From JAJPJG01 sp034667645 (lineage in GTDB: Bacteria > Verrucomicrobiota > Verrucomicrobiia > Chthoniobacterales > Chthoniobacteraceae), in assembly GCA_034667645.1 (NCBI GenBank), contig JAXDQV010000067.1:1-14359 (forward strand): DNA of 14,359 nucleotides. The letters are read 5' to 3'. Position numbers and translations under genes: made by a program. Below the pieces are notes generated by a model that had not been told where the DNA came from, did not search any database, and saw nothing but the letters and a program-made list of their open reading frames with translations. Numbering within the stretch: the stretch's first letter is position 1; each line of letters opens with the position of its first letter. Of the stretch, positions 7,057 through 14,348 are shown one piece after another.

Positions 7057-7875
7057 ATGAAAACCACGTTTGCTCTCTTCCTCCTGCTCTCAGTCTCGCT
7101 CCGCTCCGCGCACGCGCGTGAAAATCCGTATGACGTCTTTGGTAAAGTGCTCGCGCCTTTTGTCGGCCTGCTCGCCAAGGAGTCGGAGTCGCCCAATCGC
7201 GCGCTCTCGCTCGACGCACGCCTCGTTGAAGCGACGCCCTCGCCGGCGGGCCTTGCCGGAAGCACTGTGCACCTCGACCTGGAATCCCCGGACAAGCTGC
7301 GACTGCGTGCGCCGGTGCTCGGCGAGGAGGTCACGATCTGCCGCAACGGCCAGCAACTCTGGGCGGCGCCGGGCGCCAAGATTGAAGCGCTGATCAATCG
7401 CGTGGACCTCCCGAAGCCAAAGAAAAAATACAAGCTGGCCGATTTCGAGCTGCCGATTCCGGAGCAGCAGCTCGTTTTCCTGCCCGTGCTGTTTCAGGTG
7501 GCGGACGCGGGGGATGAAACGGTCGGAGGCGCGACCTGCCGCGTGCTCGACGTGCACCTCATGCCCGAACTCGCGCGTTCTTTGGACGTCGAAAATTGGA
7601 GCCTGCGTGTCTGGGTGACACCGAATTACCGGCTGGCGAAGCTGCAGGTGAAAACTCCGCAGTGGAGCGGCCTGTTCGAATTTAATCGTATTGCCTTTTC
7701 GCCGACCCTGACGGCCGAAACCTGGATTCCCGGACCCGAGCAAACCGACGTCGTCAAACTCACTCCCGAACGTTTCAAGCAACTGCTGGATGCCGCGTTC
7801 GGTGCGAAGGAGCGGAAGTCCGGGCCGAAAACAAAGAAGCCAAAACCACCGGAAGATTTCTCGCTGACGCGTTGA
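7057..7875 (+). CDS. Exported protein, possible LolA-like fold
   Basis: I do not recognise the exact family. The 272 residues begin with a clean Sec signal peptide (MKTTFALFLLLSVSLRSAHA, cleavage likely after residue 20). After that the mature protein is rich in beta-type alternation: STVHLDLESPDKLRLRAP (69-86), GEEVTICRNGQQLWAAPG (88-105), then VGGATCRVLDVHL and WSLRVWVTPNYRLAKLQV further on. This resembles the LolA/LolB/RseB fold, where a half-barrel carries lipids or lipoproteins, but no diagnostic motif was seen. The C-terminus is Lys/Pro-rich (ERKSGPKTKKPKPPED). It faces away from tolQ and its stop codon touches the stop of the ybgC-type gene. An envelope role is supported by the signal peptide and the neighbours. 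It could also be a periplasmic protein of unknown function. Confidence 0.7.
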   Translation: MKTTFALFLLLSVSLRSAHARENPYDVFGKVLAPFVGLLAKESESPNRALSLDARLVEATPSPAGLAGSTVHLDLESPDKLRLRAPVLGEEVTICRNGQQLWAAPGAKIEALINRVDLPKPKKKYKLADFELPIPEQQLVFLPVLFQVADAGDETVGGATCRVLDVHLMPELARSLDVENWSLRVWVTPNYRLAKLQVKTPQWSGLFEFNRIAFSPTLTAETWIPGPEQTDVVKLTPERFKQLLDAAFGAKERKSGPKTKKPKPPEDFSLTR

Positions 7876-8292
7876 TTACGGACGCAGATGCGCGAATCGC
7901 GTCGCCCAGTCTGCCGGCAGCCGAATCGGTTTGCCGTCGGGCATTTGAATCAACGCCAGCATCTGCCGCGAGATCGCAATCACTGCGCCGTCCGCAGGGC
8001 GGCGAATCACGAACGAACACCAAAACCGGATCCGCTCCGCACTTTCGAGCCGCCCGTCGATCAGCAGTTTGTCGCCGAGTGCCGCCGGGCGTTTGTAGTC
8101 GATCTCCGTGCGCACCACGACCGGATATTGCCGGCTCGCCGCCATCTCGCGAAGTCCCATTCCAAGCTGCTCCGCGAGCAACGTGCGGGCGATTTCGATG
8201 AAGCGAAGATAGGCAATGTTGTGCACGACCGCCGCGCAATCGGTGTCAAAAAACATGACCTGCACTTCAGTCTGGATCGTCGGAGTTTCCAT
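7876..8292 (-). CDS. ybgC: YbgC-type acyl-CoA thioesterase (hot-dog fold)
   Basis: Cytoplasmic hot-dog-fold thioesterase of the 4-hydroxybenzoyl-CoA thioesterase family; YbgC enzymes hydrolyse acyl-CoA or act near phospholipid synthesis and are genetically tied to tol-pal. The 138 residues from ATG at 8292 match the family (about 130-140). The active-site region reads FFDTDCAAVVHNIAYLRF, with the catalytic-type Asp in DTD. The usual VVYH is VVHN here, so the His is shifted by one. EIDYKRPAALGD, about residues 63-74, is the second typical block. An in-frame TTG at 8295 is possible but gives only one more residue. It stands apart from tolQ with another gene between. Substrate cannot be told from the sequence. 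Confidence 0.85.
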   Translation of the reverse strand: METPTIQTEVQVMFFDTDCAAVVHNIAYLRFIEIARTLLAEQLGMGLREMAASRQYPVVVRTEIDYKRPAALGDKLLIDGRLESAERIRFWCSFVIRRPADGAVIAISRQMLALIQMPDGKPIRLPADWATRFAHLRP

Positions 8293-8293
8293 C

Positions 8294-8377
8294 AATTTTG
8301 GATTTTGGATTTCGGGATTTCGATTTAAAGCTCGGCTCCCGCGGCGAATCTAAATCCAAATTCCAAAATCCAAATTC
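8294..8377. repeat. Inverted repeat with TTTTGGA units between two divergent genes
   Basis: The left arm TTTGGATTTTGGA (8297-8309) is perfectly complementary to TCCAAAATCCAAA (8362-8374), and the match extends to AATT ends with one extra T. The loop is about 52 bases. The left arm is itself made of TTTTGGA units (8296-8302, 8303-8309), decaying into TTTCGGGA and TTTCGA. The right arm has AAATCCAAATTC twice (8352-8363 and 8366-8377), 14 bases apart. It fills nearly the whole 89-base gap between ybgC and the glycosyltransferase. It may be a member of a dispersed repeat family, a cruciform or a curved promoter region. Confidence 0.8.
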
Positions 8378-8381
8378 TGAA

Positions 8382-9530
8382 ATGTCGGTCGCCGTCGTCA
8401 TTCCACTTTACAATCACGAGCGCTACATCGGCGAGGCGCTGGAATCCGTCTTCGCACAAACGTTGCGCGTGCAAAGCATCATCATTGTCGACGACGGCTC
8501 CCGCGATGATTCTGTGGCCGCGGTTTCGAAATTCGCGGACGAGCGGATCCGACTTTTTCAGCAGGCAAACTCGGGCGCGCACGCGGCGCTGAATCGCGGG
8601 ATTGCCGAGGCCGCAGCCGATCACGAATTTGTCGCGATTTTGAATTCGGACGACGTTTACGAACCTGAACGGATCGCCGAGTGCGTGAAGTATTTGCAGG
8701 AAAATCCAGAGATTCAGGTGGTTTGCACGCGCCTGAAAATGATCGATGAAAACAGCCGTGATCTCGCCATCACCGATCCAAAAACGCGGTGGCTGGAGCG
8801 GCTCTGGCAGGCGCGCCGCGAAAATCTTCCGGAGTGGCTCGGCATCGCCAACTTCACTAAAACGAGCTCCAACTTCGTTGCCCGCTCCGCCTACCTCCTC
8901 GACCATCCGTTCCGCGCCTATCGCTACGTGCATGATTACTTTTTCGCAGCAGTCGCCGCGATGGGAGACGAGCTGGCCGTTTTGCCGAAACAACTGCTGC
9001 GTTATCGGGCGCACTCCTCAAATACGATCAAGTCCGATCCGCCAGAAAACGTGACGCGCGAAGTGCTGGCGATGAACATTGATTTACTGCGGACACTGGC
9101 TCCACGTCTCGCGCGAGAGCCCGAAGCGCGCGCAAACTACACGCAGTATTTCCGCGCGCTCTGCCGGAATTACTCGGATTTCCGCGCGGAAGTTTTCCTC
9201 GGCGCCCTCGCGCAGTTGCTCGCCGGAGTGCCGACACGCTCGCTGGCCGAATACATGGAAACGCTCAGCGCCGAAAATTTCCCGGAACTCTCCGCCGCGA
9301 AAACCGACGCCCTGAAAGAAGAACTCGCTCACGCCGAATACGAGGCGCTCCTGCGGCAGATCGGAGGCTCGAACTGGCTCGCGCTGGGCCGCGTGTTCGG
9401 AGCGGGCGTCGATATCTGGCGCGCCGCGCCGACGGCGCAAAAGCGGCTGGCCGCCTTGCGGCAGCAGTGCGCTTCCTCCCGTTGGTTTCGTCTCGGCCAG
9501 CGGCTCGGGCTGGTCTACACCGATGTTTAA
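8382..9530 (+). CDS. Family 2 glycosyltransferase (surface polysaccharide)
   Basis: Transfers a sugar from a nucleotide donor to a growing glycan, probably at the cytoplasmic face. The 382 residues begin MSVAVVIPLYNHERYIGEAL, the canonical start of the GT-A fold. VDDGS lies at 36-40, a SGAHAALNRG stretch at 64-73, and the metal-binding DXD-like NSDD at 88-91. The acceptor part follows, with TKTSSNFVARSAY at 159-171. The region after about 300 is helical and contains two related pieces, SNWLALGR (330-337) and SRWFRLGQR (366-374). The reading frame extends upstream through the repeat from a TTG at 8298, but that part merely translates the repeat, so ATG 8382 is preferred. rmlA follows after 3 bases, so a dTDP-sugar such as rhamnose is a plausible donor. 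The exact sugar is unknown. Confidence 0.88.
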   Translation: MSVAVVIPLYNHERYIGEALESVFAQTLRVQSIIIVDDGSRDDSVAAVSKFADERIRLFQQANSGAHAALNRGIAEAAADHEFVAILNSDDVYEPERIAECVKYLQENPEIQVVCTRLKMIDENSRDLAITDPKTRWLERLWQARRENLPEWLGIANFTKTSSNFVARSAYLLDHPFRAYRYVHDYFFAAVAAMGDELAVLPKQLLRYRAHSSNTIKSDPPENVTREVLAMNIDLLRTLAPRLAREPEARANYTQYFRALCRNYSDFRAEVFLGALAQLLAGVPTRSLAEYMETLSAENFPELSAAKTDALKEELAHAEYEALLRQIGGSNWLALGRVFGAGVDIWRAAPTAQKRLAALRQQCASSRWFRLGQRLGLVYTDV

Positions 9531-9533
9531 CAA

Positions 9534-10421
9534 ATGAATCACGCTCCGAAAAAAGCCATCATTCTCGCCGGCGGCGCGGGCACCCGCCTCCATCCGCTCA
9601 CGCAAATCGTCTGCAAGCAACTCCTCCCGGTTTACGACAAGCCGATGATTTACTACCCGATGGCAACGCTGATGCTCGGCGGCATCCGCGAAGTGCTCAT
9701 CATTTCAACCCCGAAGGATTTGCCGAAATTTCGCGATCTTTTCGGAGACGGCGACCAATTCGGAATGCGGATCGAATATGCCGCCCAGGAAATCCCGAAC
9801 GGGATCGCGCAGGCCTTTGTGATCGGTGCGGAATTCATCGGCGGCAGCGGTGTCACACTCATCCTGGGAGACAATATTTTCTACGGTAACCTCGACTTCT
9901 TCCGTGAGGCGCTGGCGATGGAAAGTGGCGCGTGCATTTTCGGCTACAAGGTGCGCGACCCTGAGCGTTACGGCGTGGTGGAATTCAACGCCCAAGGCCG
10001 CGCGATCAGCCTGGAGGAAAAACCGAAGACGCCGAAAAGCTCCTTCGCCGTCCCCGGTCTCTACGTTTACGACAACGAGGTGGTCCAGATCGCCCGCGAC
10101 ATGAAACCCTCGGCACGCGGCGAACTGGAAATCACCGACGTCAACCTCGAGTATTTGCGACGCGGAACCTTAAACGTGCGCCTGCTCGGCCGGGGCATGG
10201 CCTGGCTCGACACCGGCACTCACGAGAGCCTACTCGAGGCGAGCAACTATTTCCAAACCATCGAACATCGACAGGGGCTCAAGGTGGCGTGTCTCGAGGA
10301 GATTGCGTTTTTAAATCACTTCATCAATGCGGCGCACCTGCGGCGCGTGATCGAAGCGCAGCCGAAAAGCGATTACCGCGCCTACCTCCAGCTCGTCCTC
10401 GACGAAAGCCCGCGCGATTAG
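9534..10421 (+). CDS. rmlA: Glucose-1-phosphate thymidylyltransferase
   Basis: Makes dTDP-glucose from dTTP and glucose 1-phosphate, the first step of dTDP-L-rhamnose and other dTDP-sugar routes. The 295 residues are the usual length of about 290. Clear motifs are LAGGAGTRLHPLT (11-23) with KQLLPVYDKPMIYYP (28-42), LGDNIFYG (111-118) with the metal-binding Asp113, RYGVVEF (145-151), EEKP (161-164), GLYVYD (175-180), GELEITDVN (196-204) and GMAWLDTGTHESL (221-233). It begins 3 bases after the glycosyltransferase stop, so the two form a small operon. rmlB and rmlD are not in the window. Its stop codon overlaps the stop of the opposing RmlC-like gene. Confidence 0.97.
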   Translation: MNHAPKKAIILAGGAGTRLHPLTQIVCKQLLPVYDKPMIYYPMATLMLGGIREVLIISTPKDLPKFRDLFGDGDQFGMRIEYAAQEIPNGIAQAFVIGAEFIGGSGVTLILGDNIFYGNLDFFREALAMESGACIFGYKVRDPERYGVVEFNAQGRAISLEEKPKTPKSSFAVPGLYVYDNEVVQIARDMKPSARGELEITDVNLEYLRRGTLNVRLLGRGMAWLDTGTHESLLEASNYFQTIEHRQGLKVACLEEIAFLNHFINAAHLRRVIEAQPKSDYRAYLQLVLDESPRD

Positions 10422-11140
10422 CCGCGCAGATAGTGCTCCCAGTCGACGGGAAGCGGCGCGCTCTCGACGTCACTCGCGATGCGCCCTTCGAAGGCCGGGT
10501 CAAAGGACGTGCTGGTGCCGTAAACCATGATGGCGTCGCGCGAGCCCTCGACGCGCAACGCATGCGCGACGCCGGCGGGAATCACCACGCCGGCATTGTT
10601 CGGCCCGCGTCGGTCGTCACCCTCGATCAAAAACCGCATGACCCGTCGTTCCATCCCCGCTCGCTGATCCAGGAGCAGCATCTCCACCGCACCTTGCACG
10701 AAAAACATCGCGTCCCATTGCTCGCGATCGTAGGGCCGGAGTCCATAATTTTCCGGCTCAGTGTTAAACAAGCGTTGAAACCACGCCGCGGGATTTCCCC
10801 CGTCGGGAATGTGCGGGGGATGAATGTGAAAACCCTTTGCCGTGTTCGCAAACATCGTCGCGGTCGCCCATTGCTTCGGCCATAAACCGATCTTCGCGAG
10901 CACGCCTTCATCGCGCCGGGCAAACTCCCCAAAAAAACCGCGATGCCGCTGTGGAAAAATTCTCCGCGCAAATATCTCGACCCCGGGAATCCAATCTAGC
11001 GCCGCGCGGTCCGCATTCGTCAGTTCGCCCGCCTCGACTCCGGATGTGGCGAGCCGCTCGGCGAGCGAGCTTTGTGCGTAGTCACGTCCCGTCAGCGCTG
11101 CGCGCGCGGAGTCTTGCAAGCCTGTCCAAAGATCGCTCAT
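10418..11140 (-). CDS. RmlC-family cupin, divergent dTDP-sugar epimerase relative
   Basis: Relative of dTDP-4-dehydrorhamnose 3,5-epimerase, which acts after rmlA and rmlB. The 240 residues exceed the usual roughly 180. Recognisable pieces in order are HRGFFGEFAR (66-75), ATMFANTAKGFHIHPPH (94-110; KGFHIH in place of RGLHYQ, keeping a catalytic-type His), FFVQGAVEMLLLDQR (146-160), VVIPAGVAHAL (185-195; matching IPxGFAHG), TSFDPAFEGRI (211-221) and LPVDWEHYL (230-238). About 30 residues (108-142) and a longer N-terminus of about 60 are extra. The Tyr-containing stretch near the C-terminus of classic RmlC reads VYGTSTSFDP (206-215) here, so a conserved tyrosine may be lost. It lies 41 bases after the double glycosyltransferase on the same strand. 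Function as epimerase, isomerase or binding protein is undecided. Confidence 0.7.
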   Translation of the reverse strand: MSDLWTGLQDSARAALTGRDYAQSSLAERLATSGVEAGELTNADRAALDWIPGVEIFARRIFPQRHRGFFGEFARRDEGVLAKIGLWPKQWATATMFANTAKGFHIHPPHIPDGGNPAAWFQRLFNTEPENYGLRPYDREQWDAMFFVQGAVEMLLLDQRAGMERRVMRFLIEGDDRRGPNNAGVVIPAGVAHALRVEGSRDAIMVYGTSTSFDPAFEGRIASDVESAPLPVDWEHYLRG

Positions 11141-11181
11141 GCGCGGATTTTAGAAATCGCAGGCGGAACGCCAAACACTAA

Positions 11182-13134
11182 TCACCGGAACGAATATGCC
11201 CCCTCGGCGCGCGCGAGGTTTTCATTGTAAAATGGGTCGTGCGCCAGCACTGCCGGCCAGCGCTCGCGGAGCAATTTCGCCTCCGCCGGGTTGCTCCTCC
11301 CCTGCCCGCGCGAGGCGGACTCGTAGTGATACAGTTGTGCGAACGGAGTATAAACAACCGCATAGCCTGCCTGCTGGAGCCGCAGGCAGTAATCGACATC
11401 GTTGTAAGCGACCGCGAGTCCCTTTTCATCAAAGCCGCCCACCTGCTCGAAGACGTCGCGCCGCGTGAGCATGCAGGCTGCGGTGATGGCGCTGTAATTT
11501 CGGGTCAACTGGAGGTGCCCGCCGTTGTCGAAAACTTTGGCCGGCGCATGCTGATACGCGTGCGTGGCCGCAACGGTTTCGGAAAGCACCACGCCGGCGT
11601 GTTGCACCGTGTCATCCGGATACAAAAGCTTTGCGCCCACCGCTCCCACTTCCGGCCGCTGGATGTGCTCGGCCATGCTCGTGAGCCAGTCTCCGTTGAT
11701 CACTTCCGTGTCGTTGTTTAGAAAAAGAATCCAGGGTTCCGTCGTCTGCCGCACCGCGAAGTTGTTGAGCGCAGAAAAGTTGAACGGCCCCGAAAACCGC
11801 AGCACCGTCGCCGGCTGACTTTTAAAAAAACGCCGGGTGTCGACCTGTTCGCTGTCGTTGTCCACGATGACGATCTTGTAGTTCGGGTAGTCCGTGCGGG
11901 AGCGAATGCTCTCGACGCAGCGCGCGAGCAGCTCCACGCGATCCTTCGTCGGAATGATGATCGCGATCTCTTTCGGTTCGGCGATTTCCCGGCGCACACG
12001 ATAACGCGCTCCCGTCCCTCGTTCGATGCGCCCCTTGATTCCACGGCGTGCGAGCGCGTCGGCGAGCACGCGTTCGCCGTTATCGATCATTTCCGGTTTT
12101 TGCTGCGCGTTGGCCGCGGTCGAGCCGCTGCTGATCCGCCAGTGGTAGAGGATTTTGGGCACGTGCAAAATCTGCCGCGCCCGCTCCGTCGCGCGCAAAA
12201 ACAGATCGTAGTCCTGGGCGCCGTCGAAGCCTTCACGAAAACCTCCGAGGGTTTCCAAAAGCGTCCGCCGGATCACCGTGAAGTGCAGAATGTAGTTGTG
12301 CGACAGCAGCGCGTCCGGCGACCAGTCGGGCTTGAAAAACGGTTTCAGAAAATAGCCTGCCTCATCGACCTTGTCCTCGTCGGTGTAAACCAAGTCGGCT
12401 TCCGGCGCCGCGCGCAATTCCTTCACGATTTCGAAAAGTGTGTGCGGCTCGATCCAGTCATCGTGATCGAGCAGACCCACAAATTCCCCGCGGGCCAGCG
12501 CCAGCGCCGCATTCGACGCTGCTGCGATGCCGGCATTTTGCGGAAGGCGAGAGACCTTGATGCGTGAATCGCTGGCAGCCATCCGCTCGAGCTCCGGCGC
12601 GATGCGCGCATCCGGCGAACAATCGTCCGCAAGGATCAGCTCCCAGTTTGCGTAAACCTGCGCACGCACCGACTGCACCGCTTCGTCGAGCACCGACAAC
12701 GGAGTGTTAAACACGGGCGTGACGATGCTCACCAGCGGCGGCGCGTTCCATTGCGCAGCCTCGCGGCGCATGGCATCGAGCGCTTCCGCGGACGGACGTT
12801 GCGCGAGCACCCATTGATGATACGACGGCGGGCCGACGTTTTTCTCTTTTGATCCAGGCGCCTCAAAGCCGGGCGCTGCGGGCTTTCGCAACGCTTTGCC
12901 CAGCTTGCGGAAGGGCAGAATGAACTTGCGTCCGAAGCGATATTCTAGCGACTCGCGCAGCCCGTCGCGTTCGTCGCGGATACGCGCCAGCTTCGCTTTC
13001 GTCTCCTTCCACTTGCGCGCGATCTCGAGCAGATCGTCAATCCGCTTGTGCGCCGCAGCGAGCTCGGCAAGGCGCGTCGCTAGCTGCCGCTCCAGCTCTT
13101 CGCGCGTCGTCGAGTGGCCGTCGGCGTCGGGCAT
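11182..13134 (-). CDS. Glycosyltransferase with coiled coil and two family 2 domains
   Basis: Large protein of 650 residues likely adding one or two sugars to a surface polysaccharide. Residues about 10-62 form a charged heptad-like coiled coil, followed by a basic linker (EYRFGRKFILPFRKLGKALRK, starting at 64). The first GT-A domain runs from about 132 to 340: LVSIVTPVFNTP (134-145), the DXD-type LLDHDDW (221-227), LVYTDEDKVDE (248-258) and GAQDYDLFLRA (305-315). The second runs from about 388 to 630: EIAIIIPTKDRV (389-400), VIVDNDS (422-428), FLNNDTE (471-477) and YNDVDYCLRL (577-586). Both domains keep their acidic motifs, so both could be active. It starts 2 bases after the sulfotransferase gene, so the two are almost surely co-transcribed. 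Donors and acceptors cannot be told from the sequence. Confidence 0.88.
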   Translation of the reverse strand: MPDADGHSTTREELERQLATRLAELAAAHKRIDDLLEIARKWKETKAKLARIRDERDGLRESLEYRFGRKFILPFRKLGKALRKPAAPGFEAPGSKEKNVGPPSYHQWVLAQRPSAEALDAMRREAAQWNAPPLVSIVTPVFNTPLSVLDEAVQSVRAQVYANWELILADDCSPDARIAPELERMAASDSRIKVSRLPQNAGIAAASNAALALARGEFVGLLDHDDWIEPHTLFEIVKELRAAPEADLVYTDEDKVDEAGYFLKPFFKPDWSPDALLSHNYILHFTVIRRTLLETLGGFREGFDGAQDYDLFLRATERARQILHVPKILYHWRISSGSTAANAQQKPEMIDNGERVLADALARRGIKGRIERGTGARYRVRREIAEPKEIAIIIPTKDRVELLARCVESIRSRTDYPNYKIVIVDNDSEQVDTRRFFKSQPATVLRFSGPFNFSALNNFAVRQTTEPWILFLNNDTEVINGDWLTSMAEHIQRPEVGAVGAKLLYPDDTVQHAGVVLSETVAATHAYQHAPAKVFDNGGHLQLTRNYSAITAACMLTRRDVFEQVGGFDEKGLAVAYNDVDYCLRLQQAGYAVVYTPFAQLYHYESASRGQGRSNPAEAKLLRERWPAVLAHDPFYNENLARAEGAYSFR

Positions 13135-13136
13135 GG

Positions 13137-14348
13137 CTATGACACGCGCGGCGCGTTCCGGGGCCGGCCGGAGAGCCGCTTGAGAAACCGCGCGAATTTC
13201 ACCGGAGCCGTTTTTTCCAAAGCGCGCACCTGCTGTTTCAGTGCGCGGACCTGTTCCTTGAGCTGCTTAGCCTGCGTGGATTTCGCGGAAAGCTTCCGCT
13301 TTGCCTCGCGGAATTCCGCGCGCAAAGTGAAGAGCGTGTCGAGCTCCCCGCGATAAAGCGCGTCGGCGCTCTCCAGCGCGACGCGAACGGAATCGAGCCC
13401 GGTCCGCATTGCTGCGTCGTCACCGGCTGCTCCGCGTTGCGCCGCCTCGAAAGCTGCGAGCGTCCACGCGGACAATCCCTCGGTGCCCGGGGTGCGGTGA
13501 TGACGTTTTTGCGGATCGAGAAAACGAGCAAACTCGTCCGGAACCGGCTTCCGTGGCCATTCTCCGCCCAACGCGCCTTTGATGCGTCCGAAGACCACCG
13601 CGGGATTTTCGAGGACCTGGTCGAACGTCACGACGACCCGCGCAGCGTTCCGCGTTTCGCCTTCGGATTCGATCAAATGCTGCAGCCAGAGCAGCTCGGA
13701 TTTGGCCGGCGGAAAACCGTCGCGCTTTTCCAGTGAGCGAATCGTCTCGAACGGATGCCGCACCATGAGCACGGGAAACGGCTGGCATTCCAGCTCGCGC
13801 AAAATGATTTCCCACAGCGGCCAGACGCGGCAAAGGCGCGGGTCCTTGATCGCCCAAAACGGACTCGCGGCAAAATCGCGCAGCAACACTTCCGCGAGCC
13901 GCTGCTGAAACGGCGCGACCGTATCCGAGCGTTCCCAACCTGACGGCAAATGGCAGACGTCGTCCCAGCCGGAACCGAGCGCGGCCAGCATCTCATCGTG
14001 AATTTGCACGATCTCCGCGTGCTCCCAATATCCGGCTTCGTTATCCACCGTCGCCGGCATGAGGTGGCGACCCATCTCCACTCCGTGCAGCGCCAGCAAG
14101 CCGCTAATAGCAGACGTGCCGCTGCGATGCATTCCGAGGACGATGATCGCGCGGTTACTGAGTTTCGTCGCGCCGCCGGCAGCCGGCGCGCGGTGGACGG
14201 GCGGTGCGATCGGCGGCATCGCCTCACGTTTCAGTTCATCGCGATACTCCCGTTTGCGTTCGTTGAAAAACCAATCGCGCAGCCGGTTATCGTATTCCGG
14301 ATAATCAAACGCGTTCGTGAGCGAGAGATGCCGATGCAGGACATTCAT
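13137..14348 (-). CDS. Putative sulfotransferase, possibly longer at its N-terminus
   Basis: Probably transfers sulfate from PAPS to a carbohydrate. Of 403 residues, the P-loop GMHRSGTSAI (72-81) is the 5'-phosphosulfate-binding loop; AIKDPRL (166-172) and VRHPFETIRSL (196-206) fit the 3'-phosphate-binding part. The C-terminus (about 345-380) is a heptad-rich coiled coil, then a basic tail (KFARFLKRLSGR). The first 60 residues are unrelated to the domain, and the frame stays open for the 11 bases to the window edge, so the true start may lie outside and the protein may be a fusion. ATG 14348 is the best start seen. It heads the minus-strand operon with the double glycosyltransferase 2 bases downstream. 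Similar P-loops occur in nucleotide kinases, but HRSGTS favours sulfotransferases. Confidence 0.78.
   Translation of the reverse strand: MNVLHRHLSLTNAFDYPEYDNRLRDWFFNERKREYRDELKREAMPPIAPPVHRAPAAGGATKLSNRAIIVLGMHRSGTSAISGLLALHGVEMGRHLMPATVDNEAGYWEHAEIVQIHDEMLAALGSGWDDVCHLPSGWERSDTVAPFQQRLAEVLLRDFAASPFWAIKDPRLCRVWPLWEIILRELECQPFPVLMVRHPFETIRSLEKRDGFPPAKSELLWLQHLIESEGETRNAARVVVTFDQVLENPAVVFGRIKGALGGEWPRKPVPDEFARFLDPQKRHHRTPGTEGLSAWTLAAFEAAQRGAAGDDAAMRTGLDSVRVALESADALYRGELDTLFTLRAEFREAKRKLSAKSTQAKQLKEQVRALKQQVRALEKTAPVKFARFLKRLSGRPRNAPRVS

Noticed and set aside
6627..7433. Minus-strand frame of 268 codons
   Set aside because: It runs across tolQ in another frame, the divergent promoter region and the exported protein gene, all better supported.
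8294..8377. Reading the TTTTGGA repeat as a CRISPR array
   Set aside because: Units are 7-14 bases long, degenerate and without spacers of regular length, and no cas gene is near.
8298..8381. N-terminal extension of the glycosyltransferase from a TTG
   Set aside because: The 28 residues only translate the intergenic repeat; the GT-A fold starts exactly at ATG 8382.
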